DNA from: Longimicrobiales bacterium
GTDB taxonomy: Bacteria > Gemmatimonadota > Gemmatimonadetes > Longimicrobiales > Gaopeijiaceae
DNA length: 56,314 nt
Assembly (NCBI GenBank): GCA_028278645.1
Contig: JANQDZ010000003.1
Span: 1 to 56,314, forward strand
Reading direction: 5' to 3'
Every line of letters starts with the position of its first letter. Within the stretch, counting starts at the first letter, position 1. The notes beneath the pieces were generated by a model. That model made no database searches. It saw nothing but the letters and a program-made list of their open reading frames with translations, and had not been told where the DNA came from. This document shows positions 34,506 through 42,303 of the stretch, in pieces. A program made the position numbers and the translations under genes.

Positions 34506-35266
34506 CGTTTCGTCTCCGAACCAACGGACGCGTATAACGCCCGGATTTCAGTATCTTGCAACACTCTCCATTGGCCGGGCGGGAGGCCTCCCAGCCGAAC
34601 GGGTCCGAAGCGGACCCTCAAGAGGCGCGTAACTGGATGGCCGATGGCCTCCAGGAGTCGCCTGACTTCACGCTTGCGGCCCTCCTGCAATACCAGGGCC
34701 AAAAGTGCGCCATACTTCACCGGGCGCAAGATCTTTACCCTGGTTACCTGTGCCGGCCCGTCTTCCAGTACCACACCATCCCGAAGCCTCTGAAGCGTGT
34801 CCCGTTTTGGGACCCCCTTCACCCACGCGTGATACTCCCTTTCCACCTCGAAGCTGGGGTGAGTGAGGCGGTGAATCAGGTCCCCTTCGTTCGTGAGGAT
34901 CAGGAGGCCCTCCGTGGGCTGATCCAGACGCCCCACGTACCGCAGGCCTGTCATCTCCTCGGGGAGCATCTCGAATACCGTAGGCCGGCCCTGAGGGTCG
35001 GTCCGGGTGGTCACCACCCCTGGCGGTTTATGGAAGAGGACCCATTTCGTTTCGGCCCCCACCACCGGCTTCCCGTCGAGCTCCACCCGGTCCACGCCGA
35101 TCCGGACCTTCGATCCCAGGGTCGTCACCACCTCCCCGTTCAGCCTCACTCGGCCCTGGAGAACGAGCTTCTCCGCCTCCCGCCTCGACGCCACGCCGGC
35201 CCGGGATAGGAACTTCTGAATCCGGACCTGGGCTTCGTCAGGGATCGGGGGTGTCCTCGGGGTCAG
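34502..35266 (-). CDS. rRNA pseudouridine synthase, RsuA/RluB family (probable CTG start)
   Basis: An S4 RNA-binding domain (VRIQKFLSRAGVASRREAEK) is followed by the pseudouridine synthase catalytic domain: VGRLDQPTEGLLILTNEGD holds the catalytic Asp, and EGRKREVRRLLEAIGHPV is the C-terminal RsuA/RluB signature. In-frame sequence upstream contains no ATG, GTG or TTG until GTG 35560, deep inside scpB in another frame. CTG at 35266 has GAGGAA seven bases upstream and gives 254 residues, close to family length, so I choose it. ATT at 35221 is the other near candidate. It overlaps the scpB end and couples to the Rossmann gene. Confidence 0.85.
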   Translation of the reverse strand: MTPRTPPIPDEAQVRIQKFLSRAGVASRREAEKLVLQGRVRLNGEVVTTLGSKVRIGVDRVELDGKPVVGAETKWVLFHKPPGVVTTRTDPQGRPTVFEMLPEEMTGLRYVGRLDQPTEGLLILTNEGDLIHRLTHPSFEVEREYHAWVKGVPKRDTLQRLRDGVVLEDGPAQVTRVKILRPVKYGALLALVLQEGRKREVRRLLEAIGHPVTRLLRVRFGPVRLGGLPPGQWRVLQDTEIRALYASVGSETKR

Positions 35267-35963
35267 AGTCGACTTCCTCGGCGGCGTGGGGCTCAGTGGC
35301 TTCTTCGGGCTCGGCGTCGCCCTCGGGAGGCTCGGCCCCTCCGCCGGCCTCCACCTCGGGCTCCTCCTCGGGCTCCACCTCCCCGTTCTCGTCCAGGAGC
35401 CCAGCCTCTTGCTGTTCGATGAGCTCTTCCAGGGGAGCGCGCTCGCGGAGGAGAACGGGTAGCTCGTCCGACCGAGGGAGGTCGTCCAGGGAGGAGAAGC
35501 CGAAGTGCTCGAGGAAGTGGCGGGTGGTGCCGTAAAGGAGCGGCCTCCCGAGGCCCTCACCCCTTCCCACCACCTCCACCAGGTCCCGGTCCTGGAGCGT
35601 TCGGATCACCCCGGCTGCCTGCACCCCCCGGATGTATTCGATCTCGATGCGGCCGATGGGCTGCCGGTAGGCGATGATGGCCAGCGTCTCCAGGGCCGGA
35701 CCGGAAAGGCGAGAAGGCCGGGGCACCGTGTCGAACCGTTCCAGATAAGGGGCAAACTCGGAGCGGGTGAGAATCTGATATCCTTCCCCCAACTCGAGGA
35801 TCTGGAAGGACCGTTCGGACTCGTCGTAGAGGGTTCGGAGGTCCTGGATGGATTCCTGGACCTTGTCCTCGTCCAGGGATTCGTCGGCCCGGGCGATCTC
35901 CTCGGCTTTGAGGGGAGCATCGCTTGCGAACAACACCGCCTCAACGATCTGCGACGCCTTCAC
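35238..35963 (-). CDS. scpB: segregation and condensation protein B
   Basis: A 241-residue ScpB with two winged-helix domains: MKASQIVEAVLFASDAPLKA at the start and LSGPALETLAIIAYRQPIGRIEIEYIRGV near 85-113, the most conserved ScpB signature. A YGTTRHFLEHFGFSSLDDLP stretch closes the core near residue 165. The last ~60 residues are extremely acidic and Glu/Pro-rich, probably a disordered tail; homologues often have a shorter one. ScpB dimers bind ScpA and the SMC ATPase for chromosome condensation. The ATG overlaps the scpA stop by four bases. Confidence 0.93.
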   Translation of the reverse strand: MKASQIVEAVLFASDAPLKAEEIARADESLDEDKVQESIQDLRTLYDESERSFQILELGEGYQILTRSEFAPYLERFDTVPRPSRLSGPALETLAIIAYRQPIGRIEIEYIRGVQAAGVIRTLQDRDLVEVVGRGEGLGRPLLYGTTRHFLEHFGFSSLDDLPRSDELPVLLRERAPLEELIEQQEAGLLDENGEVEPEEEPEVEAGGGAEPPEGDAEPEEATEPHAAEEVDSDPEDTPDP

Positions 35964-36793
35964 GCCTCCTCCTCCGTTATGGTGTCCTCATCCGGCACGT
36001 CGCCGGCCGCTGCTGGTGTCACCCCGTTCTCCTCCGGCAGCTCCCCTGTCCAGGCCTCCAGATCCCGCCGCAGCAACCAGAGCTCCGAAAAGAGCCTGGA
36101 CTGTCGGAGCGTGACCGCCCGCTGCCGCGACAGCTCGAGGCCGGCCAGAAAGGTCATCACCCCGTGCATCTTCTCTTTCCAAGGCGCCAAGAGCTCCTTG
36201 AATTCCACCTTGGACATGTCTTTCAGCGTGGCCAGGATGAGCTCGATCTTCTCCTCCATGGCCACCAGCCCGGTCCGGACTCGGTGGGCACGGTTCATGG
36301 GATGGGGCAGCTCGACCCAGATGGCGGCCTCTTTGACCTCGTCCCAGGTAGTCTCCAGAGGGGTGTCCTCCAGGTACCGCTGGGGCCGGGGTTCCACATA
36401 CCCTTTCCCATACTTCCTGGCTCGTTCGGCTTCCGAGTTGGAAAGCCGAATGGCGATCTCCCGGATCTGCTCGTACTCCAGTAGCCGCCTGACCAACTCC
36501 GCCCTGGGATCTTCGTCCTCATCGTCCATGGGACGAGGCAGCAACATCTGGGCTTTGATCCTGATGAGGGTCGCCGCCATCTCCAGGAACTCCCCGGCGC
36601 CGTCCAGGTCCTCCGCGCCGATCCCCTCCACTGCCGCCAGGAACTGGTCGGTGATGGTGGAGATGGGGATATGGAAGATGTCGATGTCCTGCTGTCGGAT
36701 GAGGTGCAGGAGGAGGTCGAGCGGGCCCTGGAAGCGTTCGAGCTCGATCTGGAGGAACCCTTCTTTCACCGGGACCCCCTGAGCCCCGTTCAT
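35960..36793 (-). CDS. scpA: segregation and condensation protein A
   Basis: A 277-residue kleisin. The N-terminal signature LERFQGPLDLLLHLIRQQDIDI (from about residue 17, as in FQGPLDLLLHLI) binds the SMC neck, and the C-terminal part contains the winged-helix region that contacts the SMC head. A central linker is acidic and proline-containing (LLPRPMDDEDEDPRAEL). ScpA joins SMC and ScpB. ATG 36793 overlaps the stop of the membrane protease gene by four bases; a GTG at 36799 would add two residues. ScpB overlap on the other side confirms the scpAB operon. Confidence 0.92.
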   Translation of the reverse strand: MNGAQGVPVKEGFLQIELERFQGPLDLLLHLIRQQDIDIFHIPISTITDQFLAAVEGIGAEDLDGAGEFLEMAATLIRIKAQMLLPRPMDDEDEDPRAELVRRLLEYEQIREIAIRLSNSEAERARKYGKGYVEPRPQRYLEDTPLETTWDEVKEAAIWVELPHPMNRAHRVRTGLVAMEEKIELILATLKDMSKVEFKELLAPWKEKMHGVMTFLAGLELSRQRAVTLRQSRLFSELWLLRRDLEAWTGELPEENGVTPAAAGDVPDEDTITEEEA

Positions 36794-37449
36794 ACCCACA
36801 TCCCCACGAAGGCAAGCGCCAGATCCGTCAGGAAGTACACGGGCGACAGAAGAATCCGGAACCCGTCGGGGACGACAAACACCAGTAGCATGATGACGCC
36901 GATGCCGTACCGGCCGAACTCACGATATTTGAGTTTCAGGCTTTGGGGCAGCAGGTGGTAGACCACGTGTGACCCGTCCAGGGGCGGGATCGGGATCAGG
37001 TTGAAGAACGCCAGGATCAGGTTGATGAAGATCCCGAAATATGCTGCCTGGGAGATGACCGAGAGAGCGGTCCCGTAGCCGATCTTCGTGCCCAGCCACT
37101 GGAGGAAGGCCAGCAACAGAGTGAACAGGACCGCCAGAATCAGGTTGGAAACGATCCCCGCGAGGCTCACCCGGATGTCACCCATCACCGGGTCCCGATA
37201 GTTCCGGGGATTCACCGGCACGGGCTTGGCCCACCCGAAGATGAAATCACCAGGGAGGGCAGCCAGGAGCAGGGGAACCACGATGGACCCCATCGTGTCG
37301 AGATGGGGAATGGGGTTCAGCGTGATACGGCCCAGGCGGTGGGCCGTATCATCCCCTTCCCATTTCGCCACGAGGGCGTGGGCCACCTCATGAACCACGA
37401 CGGACATGAGGAGGACGGGGAGAAGTGTGAACAGCAGGGTGAGATCCAT
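36790..37449 (-). CDS. site-2-protease-type zinc metalloprotease (M50, rhomboid-adjacent type)
   Basis: A 219-residue membrane protease with about six hydrophobic segments. HEVAHALVAKW at about 20-30 is the HExxH zinc motif, and FFNLIPIPPLDGSHVV near 152-168 carries the third ligand Asp (NLIPIPPLDG). No PDZ domain is present, so this is the compact group of S2P homologues often found next to scpA and tryptophanyl-tRNA synthetase genes. Substrates are usually unknown. It opens the minus-strand scpA-scpB-pseudouridine-synthase operon. A divergent ATP-grasp gene starts about 96 bases away. Confidence 0.9.
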   Translation of the reverse strand: MDLTLLFTLLPVLLMSVVVHEVAHALVAKWEGDDTAHRLGRITLNPIPHLDTMGSIVVPLLLAALPGDFIFGWAKPVPVNPRNYRDPVMGDIRVSLAGIVSNLILAVLFTLLLAFLQWLGTKIGYGTALSVISQAAYFGIFINLILAFFNLIPIPPLDGSHVVYHLLPQSLKLKYREFGRYGIGVIMLLVFVVPDGFRILLSPVYFLTDLALAFVGMWV

Positions 37450-37545
37450 GGCCCAGAAATTTACCTCCCGGTGGCGGTCCTTAGGAAGGGGGAAAACCTG
37501 CCATCGTAGGAGCGAAGGCCAACGGGCCAGGGTATATTGGAGGCC

Positions 37546-38724
37546 ATGAGGACGGAAAACCGACTGCCAGCCCTGGTTCTGGGATCGGGGATTACGGCCC
37601 TGGGGGTTGTTCGAGCCTTGGGCCGGAAAGGGGTCCAGACCTTTTCCGCTTCGGCCACACCCGGAGTGGAGAAAAGAAGCCGGTGGTACCAGGAGGCCCC
37701 AGGCCTACATTCCGGCGAGCTCCGAGTCTCTCTAGCCGAATACCTGGGAGGAAGCCCACTGGACCGTGCCGTGCTGGTCCCGTGCTCGGACGAGCTCGTG
37801 CTGGAAACGGCCGGTCTGCAAGGGGACCTGGCCGACGGGTTTCCCACCTGTGTGCCGCCTTCCGACGCGTTGGAGATCCTGATCGATAAGGGCAAGTTCC
37901 ATGAGGCTCTGGTATCAGCAGGAGTACCTCATCCGACCACATACCTACCGGAGGATCCCCTCTCCCTGGCCGGCCTCTTTGAACCCGGCGACATCTCGGT
38001 TTTTGTAAAACCGAGACTCTCCCATCGTTTCTTTGACCGGTACGGAGTAAAAGGGAAACGACCTGGGAGTCCGGGAGAATACCGTGCTCTGGCCCAAGAG
38101 CTCGGAGACCAGGGGATCGAGTTTATCGTCCAGGAATACGTGCCCGGGCCAGCCTCGAACCATTATTTCCTCGATGGGTTCGTGGCTCCCGACGGGCAGG
38201 TGAAGGCCCGGTTCGCCAGGAACCGACTCCGGATGTATCCCCCGGACTACGGCAACAGCAGTCTGATGATCAGTGTCTCGTTGGAAGAGGTCGGAGACGC
38301 CCTCGGCCCTTTCGATAAGCTGCTCCGCTCGGTGGGGTACAAAGGGGTTTTTAGCGCGGAATTCAAGAGGGACGAACGTGACGGCGTCCTCCGGCTCCTG
38401 GAGGTCAATGCCAGGCCTTGGTGGTTTATCGAGTTCGCCGCGCGGTGTGGGGTGGACGTGGCTTACATGGCGTACGTATCCGCATCCGGGGAGGAGGTCG
38501 GTCCTGTAGCCTCATATCGTACGGGACAGGTCCTAACCCATCCGTACTACGACTACCATGCCTGCAAAGTCGGATCCCCTTCTTTCCCGGGTGCCATGGC
38601 CAAATTCATTGGACCTCTGTTCAGGGGACAACAGCCGGTCTTCTGCTGGGATGACCCTATGCCAGGCCTCGCCGCCAGTGTTCAACTGACAGCGGACTTC
38701 TTCGGCGGGAGGAGTCGCTCGTGA
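37546..38724 (+). CDS. ATP-grasp enzyme paired with a TPP-dependent enzyme
   Basis: A 392-residue ATP-grasp protein: preATP-grasp Rossmann part (ALVLGSGITALGVVRALG), ATP-grasp lysine in SVFVKPRLSHRFF, and the metal-binding strand LRLLEVNARPWWFIEF. The pattern is that of carboxylate-amine ligases, with layout similar to the ATP-grasp gene at 7.7 kb. ATG 37546 has GGAGG only two bases upstream, so TTG 37537 is an alternative that adds three residues. Its stop is directly followed by the ATG of the TPP enzyme gene, so the two gene products are likely to work in one pathway. Substrate unknown. Confidence 0.78.
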   Translation: MRTENRLPALVLGSGITALGVVRALGRKGVQTFSASATPGVEKRSRWYQEAPGLHSGELRVSLAEYLGGSPLDRAVLVPCSDELVLETAGLQGDLADGFPTCVPPSDALEILIDKGKFHEALVSAGVPHPTTYLPEDPLSLAGLFEPGDISVFVKPRLSHRFFDRYGVKGKRPGSPGEYRALAQELGDQGIEFIVQEYVPGPASNHYFLDGFVAPDGQVKARFARNRLRMYPPDYGNSSLMISVSLEEVGDALGPFDKLLRSVGYKGVFSAEFKRDERDGVLRLLEVNARPWWFIEFAARCGVDVAYMAYVSASGEEVGPVASYRTGQVLTHPYYDYHACKVGSPSFPGAMAKFIGPLFRGQQPVFCWDDPMPGLAASVQLTADFFGGRSRS

Positions 38725-40473
38725 ATGGTGAAAGGAGTCGGACCCATGGGTGGCGGTGACCTACTTTGTAGGGTCCTGGAGGCGAAGGGCGCGACCACGG
38801 TCTTCGGGGTCCCAGGGACCCAGAACGTGGGTCTGTTCGATTCCCTCCGTCGTTCCAAGCTCCGCACCGTTCTTGCCAGCAGCGAACTCGGCGCCGCCTT
38901 CATGGCAAACGGATTCTTCCGTGCCTCCGGAGAGCCGGGGGTTCTCACCACCATCCCGGGGCCGGGTTTCACCTTCGCATTGACTGGCCTCGCGGAGGCC
39001 CGGCACGATTCGGCGGCGGTTGTGATGGTGGTGCCAAAGAGAGCCCCGGCGGCCAACCGACCTTTCCAGTTGCAAGACATCGATCAGAGGGCGATCGCAG
39101 AGCCTATCGTTAAGCGGTTTTTCCGGGTCGACTCATCGGAGTTGCTCGCCTCGACCGTCGACGAAGCCTGGTCCCTCTCCCTCCAGGGAGAACCCGGGCC
39201 CGTGATCATAGAGGTGGACAACGCGGTCCTCGAGGAACGCGGAGGAAAAACGGACCTTCCCGTCGGGACAGGGCTCCCTTTGCCGGGACCAGAACAACGA
39301 CAGGTAGACCGGGCGATAGAATCCCTCCTGGAAGCGGAACGTATTCTGGTGTTCATCGGTCAAGGCGCATCCGGCGCTTCGGAAGCAGTACGAGAATTGG
39401 TCGAAGCCCTGGGAGCCTGCGCCATCTCCACGAGCTCCGGACGAGGTGTTATCCCGGACCCGAGCGCCCGAATGCTCAGCGGGGACTTCAGCGGCTGGGG
39501 AACCGGCCTCGCAAACAAGCTCATTGGCGCCTCCGATCTCGTTCTGGTACTCGGATGCAAGCTCTCCCACAACGGCTCTTCGGGGTTCAGACTTCGGTTA
39601 CCATCGGAGAAGATGATCCGAGTGGACTCTTCTCTCGAGTCTTTTGGAGGGGAATACCCGGCTTCACTGGAAATCCACTCCGACATCGGCGAGTTCCTGG
39701 ACTCTTTGAAAACCGGTGCTCTCCACGGCAACCGGGAATCCCGGGGTTGGGCACTCCAGGAGCTGGAGGAGCTCAAAGGCGGATTCGAGCGTGAACGGAA
39801 ACGTAGCTCGGAGGCCCTACCGCGACTGTCCAAAGGTGACGAAGAGGGGCTTTCAGGGTTCTTCGGCACTCTCCGGGAGGCGCTACCCGACGACTGCATA
39901 CTGGTCACCGACTCGGGCATCCATCAGACGGCGGTGCGCCGTGGTTTCGAGGTTCGGGACACCAGAGGTTTGATCATGCCCGCCGATTTTCAGTCCATGG
40001 GTTTTGGGTTACCCGCAGCCATCGGTGCTCGGATGGCGGCCCCTGAACGGCAGGTCGTGGCCGTGGTTGGCGACGGCGGCATGGCCATGGCCGGTCTGGA
40101 GCTGACCACGGCGGTCCGAGAGGGGATGGATCTGACGGTAATCGTTTTTAATGACGGGCATCTCGGACAGATTCGGCTCCAGCAGATCAGCGATACGGGG
40201 GTACCGTTTTCCACCGAGCTCGGCGGAGTCAGTTTTCAGCCCTTTGCGGAGGCGATTGGAGCGTCCTACCTGGCCGTGGACGGGACGAACGTTCAGACCC
40301 TCCACGAAGCGGTATCGAACCCTGGCGTAACCCTTGTAGACGTGCTCCTCTCCGAGTCACCACACGCCAGCAGGCTCCGGACCACCGGCTTGATAAAGGC
40401 AGGAGTACGGAAGGCCATTGGGGCAGGTGGGATTCGGGTCCTTAAGAACGTCCTCCGGCGGCGATACTCCTAG
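38725..40473 (+). CDS. thiamine-pyrophosphate-dependent enzyme, acetolactate synthase-like
   Basis: A 582-residue protein with the three-domain layout of the acetolactate synthase/pyruvate oxidase/decarboxylase family. The PYR domain holds TVFGVPGTQNVGLFD and the TPP-activating Glu54 in SSELGAAFMANGFFRASG. The central domain is around residues 190-330. The PP domain has VVGDGGMAMAGLELTTAV (GDG metal/diphosphate motif) and IVFNDGHLG near 475. Product could be a 2-hydroxy-3-ketoacid, aldehyde or other carboligation product. ATG 38725 abuts the ATP-grasp stop; ATG 38746 with AAGGAG upstream is an equally good start and fits the family better. Convergent with the kinase pair. Confidence 0.82.
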   Translation: MVKGVGPMGGGDLLCRVLEAKGATTVFGVPGTQNVGLFDSLRRSKLRTVLASSELGAAFMANGFFRASGEPGVLTTIPGPGFTFALTGLAEARHDSAAVVMVVPKRAPAANRPFQLQDIDQRAIAEPIVKRFFRVDSSELLASTVDEAWSLSLQGEPGPVIIEVDNAVLEERGGKTDLPVGTGLPLPGPEQRQVDRAIESLLEAERILVFIGQGASGASEAVRELVEALGACAISTSSGRGVIPDPSARMLSGDFSGWGTGLANKLIGASDLVLVLGCKLSHNGSSGFRLRLPSEKMIRVDSSLESFGGEYPASLEIHSDIGEFLDSLKTGALHGNRESRGWALQELEELKGGFERERKRSSEALPRLSKGDEEGLSGFFGTLREALPDDCILVTDSGIHQTAVRRGFEVRDTRGLIMPADFQSMGFGLPAAIGARMAAPERQVVAVVGDGGMAMAGLELTTAVREGMDLTVIVFNDGHLGQIRLQQISDTGVPFSTELGGVSFQPFAEAIGASYLAVDGTNVQTLHEAVSNPGVTLVDVLLSESPHASRLRTTGLIKAGVRKAIGAGGIRVLKNVLRRRYS

Positions 40474-40554
40474 GCTCGCTCGACCTTCGTCCCAAGCTCG
40501 ATCGGCCTTCGTTCTCGGCTCGCTCGGCCTTCCCCGGAGCTCGGCCTTCGTCCC
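40473..40554. repeat. short imperfect tandem repeats, about four copies
   Basis: The convergent gap between the TPP-enzyme gene and the kinase gene is filled by about four imperfect copies of a 17-22 base unit resembling GGCTCGCTCGGCCTTCGTCC, changing by one or a few bases. The period is too short and the spacers absent for a CRISPR array. It may have arisen by slippage. Confidence 0.6.
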
Positions 40555-40557
40555 TTC

Positions 40558-41163
40558 TCAATCCCGTTCGAACCGGTCGATAACGAACCAGTCCTCTTCG
40601 AAGTCCGAGTTGGTATCAACGATGACGTGGACGATGTGGAGATGGGGGAACTCGGCTTTGATCTCGTCCAGGTCCACGGGTTGGAATTCCTTCTTGATAT
40701 TGAAGTAGGCCTCGTCCGACAGCGCGTTGGACTCGTAGTTCTCGGCGGATCGCTTCGAGATCTTGGTCAGGGCGTATTCCTGAGTGCAGTCCGTCTGTTG
40801 GATGATCAAGATCTTCCCCTTCTCGGCGGCTACCTGGGCAGCCCTCATCCGAGCAGAGTGCTTGGCGAAAGTGGCGTCCAGGATCACCCCCGTGCCCGAG
40901 GCCACCGTCTCTCCTGCGCGCCTGAACATCTCGTCGTACACGCGCTGCCGCTTCTCCACCGAAGCGGCCTGCTTGACGTCGAAGATCTCTTCATGGGTTA
41001 GGAGGTCTTTCCGGATGATATCCGTTCGGAGGATCGGATACCCCTTCACCCGCGACACGACCTCCATCGTTTCGGTCTTATTGCTGGCTGGAAGCCCGCA
41101 GGCGATGAGGACAGGGTCTTTTCCATAGTTCTCCGCAACGTACTCGGCCAACAGCTCTCTCAT
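40558..41163 (-). CDS. P-loop kinase-like protein (COG0645-type)
   Basis: A 201-residue nucleotide-binding protein. ACGLPASNKTETMEVVSR (about 21-38) is a Walker A loop with unusual ASNKT in place of GSGKS. VILDATFAKHSARMRAAQVA near 94-113 is a Walker B/kinase lid pattern. It is of the predicted-kinase type often fused to an aminoglycoside phosphotransferase-like domain; here the two are separate genes overlapping by four bases. The substrate is unknown. A basic/acidic C-terminus (EEDWFVIDRFERD) is polar. The protein probably acts with the adjacent phosphotransferase. Confidence 0.7.
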   Translation of the reverse strand: MRELLAEYVAENYGKDPVLIACGLPASNKTETMEVVSRVKGYPILRTDIIRKDLLTHEEIFDVKQAASVEKRQRVYDEMFRRAGETVASGTGVILDATFAKHSARMRAAQVAAEKGKILIIQQTDCTQEYALTKISKRSAENYESNALSDEAYFNIKKEFQPVDLDEIKAEFPHLHIVHVIVDTNSDFEEDWFVIDRFERD

Positions 41164-42188
41164 TGGGTCCTTCGTCCGTGGCCACCTTCGGTGGCGTAGT
41201 GGTGTGAAAGTTCGAAGTATCGGGCAGCGAGCTTGACTTGCTCCCTCTGGCCCTGGGCCCCGATGGCCGGGTCACCGGAAGTCAGACAGGCGATCTTCCC
41301 CCGAACGTAGGCCCGGTAGCACGAGTAGAAATCTACAAGCTCCAGGAACCCGGTGTCGCCGGATTGATCCACGTACCTAGCCACCACGAGGCCGGCCAGG
41401 TCTCCCCTCCCCCGGAAGTCCAAGTCCATGACCAAAAATGCCAGGTCCACCGCCACGTCTCCGCAGCCCAGGCGGGGATTAAACTCGATGCAGTCGAAGA
41501 TCACCGGCGGATCTTCGAAGAAGATGTTCCCCAGGTGGAGATCCCCGTGGCTTTCTCTGACCCAGCCGTCATCGACCCGTTGTCGGAAGAGGTCGGCTCG
41601 TTCCCGGAAAAATCCGTTCGTATACGACTTAATGGCCTCGTACCGCTCGTGCGCCAGGGCCGTCCCCACGAACCCGGCGGTCTGCTCGAAGTTCTCGTCG
41701 GTATTAAACTTCACGGTGTCCAGGCTCCCCTGCTCGTCCACCCCCGGCCCGGTTCTAGCCGCCCTGTAAAACGGGACCAAACGGTCCACGACCGCCGCGA
41801 TTTTGTCGGAAGTGAGCTCCCCCCGGTCCAACACCTTCAGACCCAGGAGCTCCTGATCCAGCTGCCGCATGACCACGACCCAGTCCAGGGCAGAGCCGCG
41901 ACCTCCCAGTCGGGGCCGACCGCCGGACATGATGACCGGTTCGACCCGGAGGTATACGTCAGGCGCCAGACGCCGGTTGAGCTCCAGCTCCCGGTGGCAG
42001 TTCTCCCGCCTCAATTCCACCGTACTAAAGTCCAGGAAGCCGAAGTCGGCCGGCTTCTTGAGCTTGTAGACGACCTTTCCCGTGAGAAACACACAGGAAA
42101 TGTGGGTTTGGATGAACTCGAGTTCGGCCACCGGATGGGGATAAAAACCCGGGTCTTTCATGGCTTCCACCAACGCCAGGTGATTCAT
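41160..42188 (-). CDS. aminoglycoside-phosphotransferase-like kinase (COG2187-type)
   Basis: A 342-residue protein with a protein-kinase-like phosphotransferase fold. [19 protein letters not shown] near the start has the ATP-binding lysine region. [19 protein letters not shown] holds the catalytic loop HGDxHxxN, and [20 protein letters not shown] the metal-binding D. It resembles the COG2187 domain often joined to a P-loop kinase, here split into the following gene. ATG 42188 is used; an open frame extends further upstream but reads antisense to ahcY and is not coding. The substrate is unknown and antibiotic resistance should not be assumed. Confidence 0.75.
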   Translation of the reverse strand: MNHLALVEAMKDPGFYPHPVAELEFIQTHISCVFLTGKVVYKLKKPADFGFLDFSTVELRRENCHRELELNRRLAPDVYLRVEPVIMSGGRPRLGGRGSALDWVVVMRQLDQELLGLKVLDRGELTSDKIAAVVDRLVPFYRAARTGPGVDEQGSLDTVKFNTDENFEQTAGFVGTALAHERYEAIKSYTNGFFRERADLFRQRVDDGWVRESHGDLHLGNIFFEDPPVIFDCIEFNPRLGCGDVAVDLAFLVMDLDFRGRGDLAGLVVARYVDQSGDTGFLELVDFYSCYRAYVRGKIACLTSGDPAIGAQGQREQVKLAARYFELSHHYATEGGHGRRTQ

Positions 42189-42303
42189 TCCGTTTTCTCG
42201 GCCTCCTCGAGGGTGGAAACCGGTCTCCTTCGGACCGGTATTACCAACTATCTTTAATAACCTGGACGCTGACCACAACGACCAAAGCCGAGGATCCAGA
42301 TAC

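Noticed and set aside
40473-40554. CRISPR array
   Set aside because: Units are too short, imperfect and lack unique spacers, and no cas gene is nearby.
42189-42303. SAH riboswitch in front of ahcY
   Set aside because: Only a simple hairpin with arms ACCGGTC and GACCGGT is visible; the conserved SAH riboswitch core is not.
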